Assembly (NCBI RefSeq): GCF_949628265.1
Contig: NC_088788.1
Span: 18,538,001 to 18,602,000, forward strand
Direction: 5' to 3'
Origin: Cloeon dipterum
Taxonomy: Eukaryota > Arthropoda > Insecta > Ephemeroptera > Baetidae
DNA: 64,000 bases
In this document: in pieces, positions 33,682 through 47,099 of the stretch
How positions within the stretch are numbered: position 1 is the stretch's first letter
Layout: each line of letters starts with the position of its first letter
Notes under the pieces: generated by a model
The model's database searches: none
What the model saw: only the letters and a program-made list of their open reading frames with translations
What the model was told of the DNA's origin: nothing
Program-made: the position numbers and the translations under genes

Positions 33682-34939
33682 CACTGCGATTTTCCAACAA
33701 ACGGTTCATAGAAACAATTGATCAATAAACACAAACAATACCCTGAACCTAAATCGAAAAAAGAAATAGTAGCTCGCAGCGCCGCATGAATTTAAGGGCT
33801 TTTTTTTATTTACAGTAGGTATTTTAGTAGCAAAATTCAGAAAACATTAACAACACGCACATATGCTGTCTTATTTTTAAAGAAGAATTTAATTTTTGAT
33901 AGTGTCAATCGATTCCTGGGGTTTGAATCACTTGGTCGACCATTCAACAAGACGTGCGACGTGCCGAAAATCTGTGTAACCTTAAAAACCGTCAATTTTG
34001 TGTTTTTTTTCGGCATAGCAAGTCGAATTTTTGACTGACTGTTTCGGTTGACTAGACTATTTTGACCGTCTGGAATCGACTGGCAGAGATAAAAATGAAA
34101 TTCCAGCAGTGCTATACTTTTAAAGCACCATTTTTTAAACTCTCAGAATCTCATTAAATGAAGATATTATATTATTTATGTTGTCAGTTACTAAATATAG
34201 AGCTGTTTTTTTCAATCACTAAAGCCCTATTCACGAAGGAATGATTTAAACCTTTAGGATTTTTGTCATAATCTTGACGGAAATAATCGAACATAAGACA
34301 TTCTTAAAATGTTCAATAATGCATCATTGCAAGACAATCTTTTAGGTTATTTTGAGTTGAAATATAGAATTTTGCACCCGTCCTTATTGCCTCCTTATCG
34401 TGATATATCAGTATTACATTTTTTCCAATAATACATCATGCCATTAAATGCTGATCGTACATTTTCCGATACGGAATTATGACCCGTGCAGTCATGAATA
34501 TCAAGTGGCCTGTGACAAATTGGCCACGATAAATAAAAGAGGGATGCTTGCTGCTACTACGCACGCATTTAATATGATGTTTATCTGCTCACTCGTAGCG
34601 TCTGCCAAGCGGGGAATATTGTGTCACGTGTGGCATTATCACCGCGCTTATTTATATTCATATGATATGCAACAAAAGTCGCGCATGTAAAATGGTGACA
34701 ATTTTTTCAAAGCGAATTGAAAGGAGATGATTTCGCCACTGGTGCGCATAAAAATCTTGATTGTTCCCTTTTACGGTTGCGAAATGAGTGTTAAACTTTT
34801 AAGAGTCGACGATGATGTGTTACGCACTTACTTCTCTACGTGCGCGTGTGAAGTTTCATAATAAAAAAAGATGGAAAATACGCTTGTGTTGGCGGCAAAG
34901 GCGAACAATTAATAGCACGTGTTAATGAAAAACAATCAA
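33682..34939. other. AT-rich intergenic DNA
   Basis: No gene, RNA gene or repeat recognised. A short frame at 34448-34690 has no family resemblance. Confidence 0.3.
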
Positions 34940-35066
34940 TCTGCATCATCTGCCATGCGTATAATCTTTTTTTATAAAAGGTCAACCCATAAAAAAGAGA
35001 GATCGTAACGGACGCAAGCAAGGTCTTCTAGATAATTTATGAAACGGCGCAAATTGGGCATGGACC
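34940..35066 (+). repeat. Unit 1 of a diverged local duplication
   Basis: Shares ordered blocks with 35858-35985: CTGCATCATCTGC/CTGCATTATCTGC, ATGCGTATA, GTCAACC/GTTGACC, AAGCA, TCTTCTAG and CATGGACC. Neither copy is coding. Confidence 0.55.
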
Positions 35067-35740
35067 TGCAAAGAGGACGCTTAGTGCAGAGATAATTTAT
35101 CTGTAACAAGCACCCTGAGCTGCAGGTTTTCCTTTTGTCTAAGATTTTTTCCCACGTTCACAAATGAGGGTCATTTCCAGGAACTGGCAACCCCAACAGG
35201 AGCGCGTCTTTAAAAAAGCTTGCTTTAATATTTTGTCAATGTGTTTACAAAAGAAAAATTTATTACATGCTCGGGCCCAAGCTGGCCGATATCTATAGAG
35301 CTAGTGGAACGCTTTGTATGTAACACAGTCACCCAGGGGTGGAAAAGACATTAGCTTTTTTACGCTATTCTTTACAGTGGCCTTGTTTACTTGATCCTTT
35401 TCATAAAAAATATAGTCGCATACAATGGTCCAGCAAAAATAAACTAATATTGCAGTGACGCCTTTCAATTCAAACGGTAAACCCACATGCAGTCGTGGCG
35501 AAAATATGCATGATAGAGCGAGGTATTTTATTAGTTCGTCTTGCCCAGAGCCACGAATGACCTCGCAGCAAGTTGATTGCTGTTTTAAAACTCACTCATA
35601 GGTTTCATCTCAATCCACTTTAAAACGAATAATCAGATTTTTGTTGGGGTAGGCTCAACCCCGGAAATTCAAAGCTAAAATTGACCAAGGAAACGCTGTA
35701 AAAATGGTATTTCAAATGGTGAAGAGTGTTTGGAAAATCT

Positions 35741-35845
35741 AAGGATCTCGTTGCGTTTGAGAAAGACTCCAATTTGTATGTGACTGACTTAAAATATAAA
35801 TTTAACTTACCAGAGGCTGATGTGTATTCAACGTTTTATGAACCA
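35741..35845 (+). pseudogene. Short decayed copy of the 45250-46037 LINE
   Basis: GAAAGACTCCAATTTGTATG, TGACTGACTTAAAAT and CTACCAGAG-like blocks followed by CTGATGTGTAT parallel the LINE at 45606-45690 in order and spacing. Upstream, ATCTCGTTGCGTTTGAGAAA matches the frame join region of that element. Frameshifts make it non-coding. Confidence 0.7.
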
Positions 35846-35857
35846 AGGAAAACTGCA

Positions 35858-35985
35858 TTATCTGCATAATGCGTATAGGCTCTTTTATTATTAATAGTTG
35901 ACCAATAATAAAAGGGAGAGGGAACAAGACAAGCAGCATCTTCTAGGCTGTTTCACTTTTATTTTGTCACAAATTAGTCATGGAC
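35858..35985 (+). repeat. Unit 2 of a diverged local duplication
   Basis: Direct repeat of 34940-35066. It begins immediately after the decayed LINE piece. Confidence 0.55.
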
Positions 35986-36199
35986 CCACAACACGTACGC
36001 TATTATAAGCGTAAATGTCGTTTTCAAACATTACAAAGCCCACCTCAAACTGCGTGACAAGTTTTCCTAAGGCTCTCAAAGTTTTCCCACACTCAAGGAG
36101 CATTTTGAAAGTGAGAGCGGCTACCCTTGCATTTCGATTACAACCCTTGATGACGCGCCCCTTCAATGCTCGCCGTGCACATTGCGCGCGACCTCCGCT

Positions 36200-36493
36200 G
36201 GCGTGTGCTCACGGACATCGTGCGGCCGAAAGCGGCGCCGCGACTTCAGTTTTGTGGCGCGTAATTTGCGAGGGTGCACGCCGCGAGTTAAAGAATCGCG
36301 TCCTGCGAGGGGACAACAAATCCCCGCCTGCAGCAAGGCCCCTGGCGAGAACCGCTTTCGGCTAGAGCGCATTTTCATATACAGGGCATGCAAGCCCTGG
36401 AACGACCTGCCACCGATTTTTAAGGACTGCGACGCATTAAAACTCTTCTCCGTGTGGGAGCAGTTCTTGTTTCTAAAATGTTGTGAGCGTTGA
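36200..36493 (+). pseudogene. C-terminal remnant of a non-LTR reverse-transcriptase ORF
   Basis: The frame ending at 36493 closes with FIYRACKPWNDLPPIFKDCD and a LFSVWEQFL tail. Many LINE ORF2 proteins end with a segment of the form F-Y-R-A-x-x-x-W-N-x-L-P followed by a short helix, so this is read as the last part of an ORF2. An upstream RGQQIP-A segment fits the R-G-x-x-x-x-P stretch that precedes it. The reverse-transcriptase core is missing. Confidence 0.6.
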
Positions 36494-36898
36494 ACGTGAT
36501 GAATCAACTCTTCCTTCGGGCGCTCATGCAGAGACACTATGCATGTCATTTTTGCCATTGTGTACGAATTTCAATAGTTTGAAGGTATTCTTTACAGACA
36601 AGGACATAATAAGAAAATAACAGTTCGCTTATGCTTTGGAGGCTTGACACAGCGTCAAATTGTTCTTAACACATTCAAGGAAATGGTAGAAGTTGATTGG
36701 TTTATCACAAGAATTTGCACAGTCCTCACGCAGGAGTGATAGGTCACTTTTTACAGATTAAATAGAGAAACCCGTGACACGCGAGTCTCGTGAACAGCAA
36801 AGATGGCTTCCAATTTCGGTTGACCAAACATAACAGGGGTGTCGAAAAATTCCGAGAGGCTTTAAAATCCTGGTCAGCCATGAGTTGTTTTAATGAGT
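36494..36898. other. AT-rich intergenic DNA
   Basis: Nothing recognised. It may include 3' untranslated sequence of the LINE remnant ending at 36493. Confidence 0.25.
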
Positions 36899-36992
36899 TT
36901 TCTCCGGTAATAAATATCTTGTAAACAATTCTCTTACAAAAAATTAATTGTCTGCTAATTTGTGTGTCAGTCTGGATTTCATTAATTTAGAA
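36899..36992 (+). repeat. Repeat copy shared with 28494-28587
   Basis: Same ordered blocks as the copy at 28494, including TGTCTGCTAATTT and CTGGATTTCATTAATTTAGA. Confidence 0.65.
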
Positions 36993-39900
36993 AAGGTAGG
37001 AGCTAAACATTATTTTACATGTTAACATTTATCATGAGCAATAAACAGTTATTTTAATATAGACTATTAATTATTGCTGCATTTTTGCAAGTGCTGCAAA
37101 AGAAATTCCGCGGGTTGTGTTGTCCAGCCCCGAATTTTTCCTTGCCTCAACATCGATGATGTCAGAATTGTCCGTCAGATGACAAGTGTAGTGACGCGTT
37201 GTAACGAATATATATGCCGTTTTAATATTTTAAATATTCGATGCAATACTTTGGAACGTTAAAAGTAAATTTTCCTGTTTCAATTTTTTACCAGGCAAGT
37301 ACTTTAGGGAAAATTCAAATGCGTGATAATTTTGATTTATTCCGCACTTGAAAAGGATTTCCCGGTTCGATAAATGCTGAGCTGTCTGCACACGAGTGAG
37401 TGAGAGATTGATACTCTGGCGCGAGATTGCTCATTCGCAGTGGCAAATAAGCGCTCGGGCAGAGATGTATTGAATTCATTTCCCGAGAGAACGAGAGAGA
37501 GCCTCAGATGAGCAGCGCATCATTATCCACGCGCGCATCGAGCAATATTTTGACAAGACTTTAATCACAATTTATCTCGGCTGGTGCGTCGTCGAGGGAG
37601 GCAAAAACACATTTATAAAACACAGCTCGACGGGCTCGAATGGAAGTAAAAATATATGTATATATTGTCTCGAAAGTATAGGGGCGCGGTGTGTGTGGAT
37701 AATTTTATGAACTCGTCTCCGAATAACAACCCTTGACCCCCAGAACCGACGCAACAATCGGGGGGTGCGCTGGAACACCCCTTTCCTCCCTGTGCTTTCC
37801 GCATGTCATAGCTGAATAAAAAAATCTGATTCCGACAGCAAAGCCAAGTGTATTACAAACTCGTTAGCTGGCCAGCAACTTTTCCCCTTTTTCAGAGCAT
37901 GTGTGCGTGTCTGTGCAGTGATAATTGACTTGTGTGTGAATTATAATAATATTTTATTGAATAGGATGAGTCGCTTGGATTATAAAACATCTGTTTCAAA
38001 ACATCAGAAAGGCGTCATGTGATGTACACACAAGAAATAGCATTTATTTTCAATTCTTTTAATAGCCGCGCAGATTTGAAGGAATGATATCCAAAGGAAA
38101 ACAATACACTAAAAATTTTGGATTGCAATTATAGATGTAGAAAGTGATGAGGGTGCTGCAACTGTGACTCGCGGCAATCGTACCCAAAGTAAGAATGGTG
38201 GGAAGGGGAGAAGTGTGGCATCAGGGTTTCGTCCTTAGCGAAGGTCTATTGAGGGTGGTTTTGTAGCCTAAAAATATTATGCTACTTTAAATTATTATAA
38301 TATAATTGATTTCCTGCTTAATTCGCGTCGAATATTTAAAATGTGTGTTGATATCAAGATAATAACATGACAATCGAGTCTGCTCTTAGTTAATTAAAAT
38401 CTGAAAGTTTTACTTTGGGCACGATCGCCGCGAGTCACAGTTGCCTGTCACTCGCTTCAACTGTGACAGAGAGACGAGTTTGCAACGGACCACCCTCCGA
38501 GGGTGTTTAGCCCGTGCACATATTTAGGCTTTGCATCAAAAGACCTCTGTTAACGGTTAAAAAGCTCGCCGGTCAGACGTTTCCTTTGCAGCCGACCGCT
38601 TTTGTGTGCTTGACAATAATGTATTGACTGCTGTGGAATAAACGTTAGCGATTTGTCACGCAGACAAATCACTAATAAATGTTAATTCCTCTCATGGTTC
38701 AACACTAAGCTGGTGCGAACATATACCATTGTGTGACACTGAATGGTCAAAATACTTGGCCCTTCCCATATCCACATATATAGAGCTAATAATTACTGGG
38801 CCCATTTCTGGAAGTTCAATCACGAGTTTACCTGAATGGACGTTTTGAAGCAAACGAACAGTCCTCTTTAAGAATTGAAACTCACACGATGTGTGTGGCA
38901 TGTGAGGGCGGGTAGTAAATATAAAATTAATAAATCGAGATTTTCACTCAAACAAACTGGAACTTGATTTTTCAAGGTGGTCTGGCTTAATTTCATCCAT
39001 CCCTGATATTTTAGGGTTAAGGAACAAAATTCAGAAATTCTATAAAAATTAATTTGAATTGATTGATAAATTTATTTTTATGAATATGAAAGGAAGAAAA
39101 AATATAGTCCTAGCAGAAAAATCTAGAAATTACAAAGTGAGGCACGCATTGCAACCATTTTTCTCGGGGCATTGTATACAAAAAATGAGGCCACTGACCC
39201 TCTGACAATTTATGAAGTCACCATTCGTTTGTCAATATGCTATGAACAAATTTTGTGCTTTGATTTCCGCCGCTTTCTAAATTCACATTGGGAGGTGAGA
39301 AGTGAGTTCAACCTGTTTCCTAAAATTTATGTCAAAAGATTGGAAAACATTAATAGTTTTAACTTTTTCAATAGTTTTTCTTTTCAATAGAGGGAGATGT
39401 GTGCGAAGCGGTGCAACAACTATTCAGCAACAACCGAGCTGCTTATTTTGTGTCACACGCCCTCTTTCCCGCTGGCTGAGCTCGGGGCTTAGCAAGTCGC
39501 AATATGAGGTGCCTGGATATTGATCATTAGACGGTCTTATTGCGGGGTTTGTTGCGCCTTTATTTGTCTTTATCACACTGCGGCTTGAATCCCCGAATTA
39601 GAGCGGTGGCGCTGGCCCCAGTTATTAAACGGCAGAGGCTTTTCAGCAGGCTTCGGCACCGTAGGTTTAAAAACAGGGAATGTGGATTGCATTTGATAAT
39701 CAAAAGAGGGTTTAATAATTGTGAAATAAGAGAAATACATAGATTAAGTCAAGCGGATAGAGTATTTCATTAAGCTGTAATCATAGATCGGAGTTTCAAA
39801 ATCCAATTATACGAAATGAAACACAAAAAGATGTGTGACCAAGTTCAGTCAGCGAGTTACACACTTTTAATCAATTTCAATCCATTCGCTCCGCATTGTT

Positions 39901-40170
39901 AAATTTAAAGCTTATTTCGTTTATATCTTATTCCCGTCACGCTTCATCGCTCTTTCAAACAGGATTTTATTTTAATTTTGTAATGTTCAATATGACAATT
40001 ATTTCTTTGAAAAAATACTAACAAACAGAAGAATTAAGACATTTAACCAAATGTAGAATCAGTGGAATGATTTTGTTTATAGCTAGCCTCATGTGAGGTG
40101 ACAAAGCCGCGTGTATGATTATTTTACTTGATTCTCTGCTGTGATTGTGAGCTCGAGCTATGAGCTCATC
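36993..40170. other. Gene-free region downstream of eve, third part
   Basis: No exon or repeat recognised. 37380-37620 is GC-richer with GAGAGA motifs. Confidence 0.3.
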
Positions 40171-40465
40171 TGGGTCCCAATAACACCGCCAAGCGGATAT
40201 CACGAGGCCCGAGTGGCCGCAGAGGAGCTTGGCCCCAATGTGGCCATCTTTTCGCCTCTCCGCAGCGAAGTAATTTTATTGAATTTCGTCCATAAAGCCG
40301 TTGGGAAGGTGGAAAAAATAGAAAGTGGCCGGTGCGCCTGCCAGCCCGCTGAACCTATTTTAACACATTGACTAACTTAATTAACCACCTTTACCATCTC
40401 TGACTTTGAGCATCCAGTAATAGATCATCGAAATGCTCAAATATCTCGCATTGCCTCGATACTGC
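40171..40465 (-). mobile_element. Diverged SINE copy D
   Basis: The minus strand reads from a head GGCAATGCGAGATATTTGAG through AGTCAGAGATGG to GGCGGTGTTATTGGGACCCA, paralleling copies A and C at both ends. The middle (GGAGAGGCGAAAAGATGGCC) differs from A and C but matches copies E and F, defining a second subfamily. Confidence 0.7.
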
Positions 40466-43400
40466 TAGCAATTCCTCAAAAAATACAAGCCAAACCAGGC
40501 TGGTTCTTAGTTAAACTTAGGATCTCAATATCTGATATTCTTTAAGAGGTGCCAAAACTCGGCAGTTGATTTTGATGAACGTGCCAGAGTCACCACATAA
40601 ATCGTCAATTGCGCGCCGATGCAAGCAGCAGTCACTCAAAAAGCTGCAGCCGCCATTAGTGAAGAGTGTTTCGGCCCGAAATCCTTCTCTTTTAGAACGA
40701 TTAAGCCATGCAATAATCCTGCCGCCAACACTCAATAAGAACTGCAGCACGAAAGATTTTCCTGCAGAGTTCTTGTGGCAAGAATACGTGATGAACAATT
40801 AAGTGATAGTACGGCTCAGCTCGGCGTGACATACACTATTGTATTGATCGATTTTGCGGTGAATGCTATATAATATAGTGTTTGTCCACCCATTCTTCTC
40901 TATCTAATTTATTTACGAATATGATTTTCTATAAAATGCTTGCCAGTACAACTTGTAGAGGAAAAATGAACAGTAATTATTATTATTTTCCCTTCTTTTG
41001 ATCGACTTCAATTTGCTCTAATCAATTTTGGGATATTTTGTTCATTCGTCATTAGAACTAAAATTTGCCTCTGCGAGCTAAAATTAAAAAGAGGGAACCA
41101 TGGGATAATTAATAAAAAATAGGCTCTTTTCGGCGGGGGAAATGAATTTATGTGATTAGATTAGTCAATTTACCTCTATTTTCTTTGAGTGGGCAGTATT
41201 TTGTAGGATTTTATAATAAGTCAATATAACCTCTGATTTACAATTAATAATTCACAAATTAAGTTGTAAATACAAAATTAAACATATTTTAATGCATTCT
41301 TTTTCTTTGCCATCGAGGGGAATTCCTAAAATAAATCCCTCAAAGTAATAGAATGCCTTATTTATTATAAGCAGGGTGATTGTCTATAGCGTTTCAATAA
41401 CAAGACCTCGGGGCGAGGGTAGCAGCATAAGCTGTTCGTTTTCTGGAATAGGCTTCCTCCAATCGAGGCGGGTGCGCACCTGTTAATAGTTGGCGATGTT
41501 CATTGAGACGAGGAGTTTTCACGTGTTGTTCACTATCAAGGGGTCACCCAACTCAAAAGAAATGAACCGTGAAAGAAGTGGATCGTGGAGGGTGTACATC
41601 TTCAACAAAAATCCCTATATTTAGATTTTTATTTAAGGATTTTATAACATTGTCTTAACATTATAAATATATGAAAGCAACAATAAATCAGGAGTTATGT
41701 AAATTATAAGAAAATAAAAATTTTCGTAAGAAAGAGACCTTTTATTTGTCACGCAAGGGGCAAATCTTGTGTCTATAAACACCGCCGCGCTGCCCGCCGA
41801 AAAGCAAAGCTGCCGGCGTGGGAGAAGTAATAAAACGGTTGAGTTCTATTAAAGAATTAATTTGGCCTTAAAGAGCAATAAAATGGGTTTAGTGTGTGCC
41901 GGCCAAAGCGAGTGAGGATGGAGCAGCAATAAAGCGCACCGTGCAATAATTCACCTTAACACTTCTTGTTTGTGTATATTAAGAGAGAAGAAATTTCGTT
42001 CTTTTTTCTTCTTGAGCAATAAAGCACTAAAATGTTAACTAGGCATAATGATTTTTCAATAATATGCGAGGAGATCTTCCTTGGTTGGTGTACAATGGAA
42101 AAAGGTCCGAACGCGGAGCCTCCTTTTACAAACCAGCCAGCTCAACACTCACCAATAAAAATATCTCACATTTCGTTACGATTTTTTGTACATGAGAGAT
42201 TTATATAGGCCTCGTCTTCGTCTTATATTGTTTGCTCATCCTATGATGTTATAAAGCTGTCGTCACTGTACCCAACTAGAAAACTTTATCTTTCCATAAT
42301 GTTCTAGGGGATGTGAAACATATAGAAGTTAATATTCTTTTTCTTAGATCGTCATTTTCGATTATTTAAAAAGGTGAATCATTGACTCCAATCACACGAG
42401 ATAGCCTTGACAGTGAAGAAATCAAATCAGAGCTAATTAAAAAAATTAATCGCACTCATCATCGAAGGTTTGTGAGCAAATGTACTATTTTTCACGTCCC
42501 TATGTGGCATGCGCGCCACTTGAAAAGGATCATCAGCGAAAATTGAAGCGTTGCATGGTTTTGTAACTCTCGGAAGCTAAGGGTAGTTGCATTCCTGCTT
42601 AACTGTTCTCCATCTACGACCCTGATGCAATAAAATAATCAGGGTTGTCCCTAAGGCGCAATTTAAAGGTGAAAGAGCGTTCTGCCCGAGGGAAATTTTC
42701 CAAGCACCGCTCTAAATGGGAACAAAAAGGTCAGTGCATTATGCTCCATTAGACGGAGCCTCTGAAATTTCTTTTTTCTTTTCCAATATATAACACGCTC
42801 AAGAGTCGATTACAAAAGTGCAGCGAATAATAGCTCACAGCGTCTTCAAGGGGTTCCAAACCTGCGCCGTTTGAAATAAACACAAGAACACGAACTAGAA
42901 TTTCACTTCCATTGTGTAAACAGTAGGCCGGATATAGTATTCTTGTGATTTATCACAACTATCACTCAGAGAAATTTTCGTCGACCTCGTGTGCTTGTCC
43001 CTCCATTGGGCATCTATCAACAAATTATGGTTCGCCTGGTTTAAAAAATAGTCCCTCGACGGTTAAATGCAGCTCACATTAGAGAAAAATAGTCAGTCGT
43101 ATAATATGGTATTGTGTAGTGCTTTCAGCACATTCTGGCGTAAACTAAAGTTGTATAATTCGCTCCTCAAAATGTGACTTGTAATCGTATGACAAGCGTG
43201 CGCCACCATCTTCCACCTTCACGACTGCTCACCCTCGCACGCACACGGTCATGTCACCTTTCTCTCTCTGGCAATGTCAACGCTTAATTCGTTGACGCTT
43301 AATATATTAACCAATCGCACCGTTAATAGACACCCGACGTACTTCCGGGGTAAGCATATTGTACACGTATATAACTATGGCAATTAATATTTGTTATATT

Positions 43401-45234
43401 TTCGACTCGCAATTTACTGCGTAAATTAATTGTTTATATAATGACTCCTTTGTGATTTTATACTACTAGTACTACTACCGATATTGTGATTATTTATTGT
43501 GTAATCTTTCAGTCTTAATTCTGGATTAAACTCTTGGCCCAACTAAGCCATTAACTGAGCAATACAAGCTTTCCCATTTCACTCGGCACGAACCTATCTG
43601 ACAACACAATAGTTATGTTGTGTCCATATGAAAAATTATGCGTCCAATTTCCAGCGGTACAGGTTAATATGTATACTGAAACGCTCCAAGTTTAACTTGC
43701 ATATTTGCTTGCTTAACTTTTATTTCCAACAAGGCAAAGAGAACAATATTCATGGTAATAAATTCAAGTGAAAAAGAAATTCTAAAGAAAGCGACTCAAC
43801 AATACGGTCATAACGGAAAATACGTGTTGTGTACCTATTATGTCCTACCCAGGAGGGCAAGCGTAGCGAGTGCATTATTATTTTTTAGCTTATTCTGCAC
43901 CCCCCTCCCCAAGATTTTTGGCCACATAGAGCATGGCAAATGTACTTGATAGTCGATGTAACACCACCATACTCGCACCAGAGGCAAAAAGCTCTCCCTG
44001 CCTGCATGATGGCTGTTAAGGACATATGCGCATGAAAGCAGCGAGTAGTTTTTTATTGAATCAATTAGGAGTCATGTATCATTGGGCAATTAAACTACAC
44101 ACTGAGCTCACGCATACTGAATCGAGAGCTTTTTTATTAGGCGCATTATTTACAACTCTGGTGTTTTGATTGGTAAGCGCGATAAAGAGCTCAGCAGCTT
44201 TTGATAAACCCGTTGATTCGCAGCAAACGAATAAAACACCAATTAATTACAGAACACACGCGCTGCAGCAGCCATGAAATTTGAAAAACGTCGGGCACAG
44301 CCAGATAAATGAAGTGTTGTGTGTCTGACTGTCTGTGCAGCCTTCTATATATCACTTCATCTTGCTCTCGCTGCTGCGTTTTATTGCTTCATTACGGCGA
44401 TTTATTTCATTCAAAATTTGGCAGCATTATACACATGCCAATAAATGAGTTTCTAGAGCAAATGAATAGGGAATTAAATGAAAGTATTCTGTGCGTTATC
44501 GTGTGATCAATACTGCTCTTTCCAATGAAAAATCTTTTAAGAAAAAATCAAATGGATTTTGAATAAAATGGGTACATCTCTGCTAAATGTAAACTTGCGG
44601 AAAATTTAGTTTTCCCATTTTTGGAGTGGTAGAAAGTAGAGCGCCCTCCAGTATTTTTTTTGCCCCGAGTTTTCCTTTTCCCGAAAATGATTTCCTGGGT
44701 TCGGCCCAGCCCCAGGAAAATGGTATAATTTTAAAATCCCAAAACGATAAAATACCTTCCCGGGAAATCCAGACTCGCTCGTCATTCCATGAAAATGTCT
44801 CAAAAAATTTAATGTGAAAAAGGTGTCAATGGAGAATTTATTATATTTTGCATATTTTGTAAAGCCGTAAACATTTCTCACAATGATTTGCATGCATCGA
44901 GGTAGCAAATCACGGCAAGCCTTTTTTGTTTCAATCGCCTGAAAAATCACCCCGCCGCAGTCGCAAATTGGCCAATAAATTCAGACTGATGCCGTTTAAT
45001 GGCTCTGGGGAGGGTTAATGAATTAGTCTTGGCATGGAATCGCAGGTGCTGGCTGGCAATGCGACCAAACGCCGGCCAATTACCTGCGTTGTGTGTGCGG
45101 CTATGCAATTGATGCGGCTGCGAGTGTGTCACTGATTAAATGAATGGCTTCATTATGTCACTCGACGCTTCAATTGCCCTGCTATAGGGGAAAATTAGTT
45201 GCTCCCGCCGGCCAGCAGCGAATAATTCACACTG
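40466..45234. other. Gene-free region downstream of eve, fourth part
   Basis: No exon recognised. 44620-44815 has CCCGGG-rich degenerate sequence weakly resembling 31320-31430, sharing AAAATGTCTCAAAAA and GGTGTCAA. Confidence 0.3.
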
Positions 45235-45249
45235 AATGGATCGCTAAAA
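45235..45249 (+). repeat. Left target-site duplication of the LINE insertion
   Basis: AATGGATCGCTAAAA, repeated exactly at 46038-46052. Confidence 0.85.
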
Positions 45250-46037
45250 ACTGATAAAATTGAATTAGATGGTTTAAATGTTGAATTTGTGTCTGAATTC
45301 TCATACTTAGGTGTTGTGTTCCAAACCTCGGGTACGTCCTTTTCGAGACACGTAGAAAAAAGAGTGCGAGCAGCTTTAATGGCTACTTGTAGCATTAAAA
45401 ATTTAAACAGTCTTTCTATCAATACTGCGGTTAAACTCTTCGACCTTAAAATCTCGCCAACAGCCTCATATGGATTTGAAATTATCTGGCCACATCTAAC
45501 TAATATGGATTTTGTAAATCTAGAAAGAGTGAAAACTCGCTATTTTAAAAAAGTGCTTTGAATTTCTAAGCATAAAATAGATCTCGTTATGTTTATGAAT
45601 TGATTGCGAAAGACTCTAATTTATATGTAACTGACTTAAAAGTTAGATTTAATCTACCAGAGACTGATGTGTATATAAAGTTCTGTGAAGAAAAGAAAAC
45701 AAATAGACTGTTAATTTGCTCTGAATTTTTTGAGACTGAAACTATGATTAATGACAACTGGCGTGGCCCTGATTTTCCTGATAGACATATTTTTGCAAGA
45801 TTTGCTTGTCATGGCTATCACTATATTTTCTGTAATAATGCAACGTTTCACTATGAGCCTAATTATGATTGTAGATGTAAGTTCTGTGGCGAGACTTGTG
45901 AAAAATATCATATCCAAAAGTGTATGTACAGCAAGAAAACTTACTTTGAGAGAAGCAGCGAAAATGTGTAAAAATTGATGAACCTTTAGATGTAGAGTGT
46001 TGCACGCATATTTTGCGTTTAATAAACCATTAATAAT
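45250..46037 (+). mobile_element. 5'-truncated non-LTR retrotransposon (LINE)
   Basis: The element lies between perfect 15-bp target-site duplications and ends in an AT-rich tail (TTTAATAAACCATTAATAAT). Part 1 (45289-45561) encodes the region after the reverse-transcriptase catalytic core, with FSYLGVVFQTSGTSFSRHVE and a SYGFEIIWPHL segment. Part 2 (45603-45971) encodes the ORF2 C-terminus with a zinc knuckle CKFCGETCEKYHIQKC. Stops and a frame change near 45560-45605 separate the parts, so the copy is dead. The 5' part including the catalytic reverse transcriptase and endonuclease is absent, the usual result of incomplete target-primed reverse transcription. Confidence 0.9.
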
Positions 46038-46052
46038 AATGGATCGCTAAAA
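46038..46052 (+). repeat. Right target-site duplication of the LINE insertion
   Basis: AATGGATCGCTAAAA, identical to 45235-45249. Confidence 0.85.
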
Positions 46053-47061
46053 TGCGGACGGTTTTCACGGATAAAATATACCTTTTTAATCTTAAATTTT
46101 TTAATCCCTGAAAACACAGCTTTATTCTGACAAAAGACAGCGAAAAATTCCTAGTTGGAAAGGAGATTTTCCATATTATTTATTTTTGCTTTCATTTTTC
46201 CTCCTTATTCCCTAAAATGTACCTTTTTATATAGAGACAAGACTAGAGGCCAAAAGTTAATTTATTATTTTATGATTTTTATCAGAGGACAAGATCTTTA
46301 ATAATATTTGGATTTTTTATGAGCGGAAAACTCGATAATGAGACCTTGTGATTCTCTTTGGACAACAAATGCAATCACCGCTCACATTGTTCTCGTTGAG
46401 CATCGAAACATAAAACGAGCTGAGTGATTTTTAATTATCCCGCGAGTGCAGCGATGATCGCTTTATGGTGTGTCGGTACGTCTTATCCTGCAGCTCATTA
46501 ATACCCGCGGAATGCTAAAAACAGCTAATAATCCACGTGTAAACGATTTTTATTGTTGGCAGCACGAGACATGCGCTCGCCATTGCCAACGAAACAAACA
46601 AGCGCTCGCTCTTTCCAGCATCATAAAATCGAAGCGCATACTCGAAAAAAACTCTCCTCGCCAGTGCGTCATAAAACTCGACAAGATATATATTATTTTA
46701 AGCCGAGAGGCAGAAAAACGTATTGGAAAAAAGTTAATTCCTCACAAACTACCAGAACTCAAAAAGAGATACAAAGAATTTAAAGAAAGGTTAGAAAAAA
46801 TTAAAATTGAAATGAGATCAACTCTGAATAACCAGCGAGATATAAAACACAATTTTATGCATTTTTGGAAAAATTATCCTTCACGAGATAAAAAACATGC
46901 GGCAAAAAATAAATAAAATATTTATAAATAAAAATACAGCACTTCGTCACTGATCCGATCAAAATATTTTTGCGTTCTTTAATTTTATGATTTGAGCCTT
47001 TAGCAGTCTAAATAAAATTCACATGCTGATCTTTGTCATAATTAAGATCATGTGAGTTCTT

Positions 47062-47099
<38 letters not shown>

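Noticed and set aside
46470-46916. 148-codon Lys-rich frame
   Set aside because: It opens without an ATG, and the part after the first ATG (about 46512) shows no recognisable family. The helical Lys/Glu-rich end is suggestive but insufficient.
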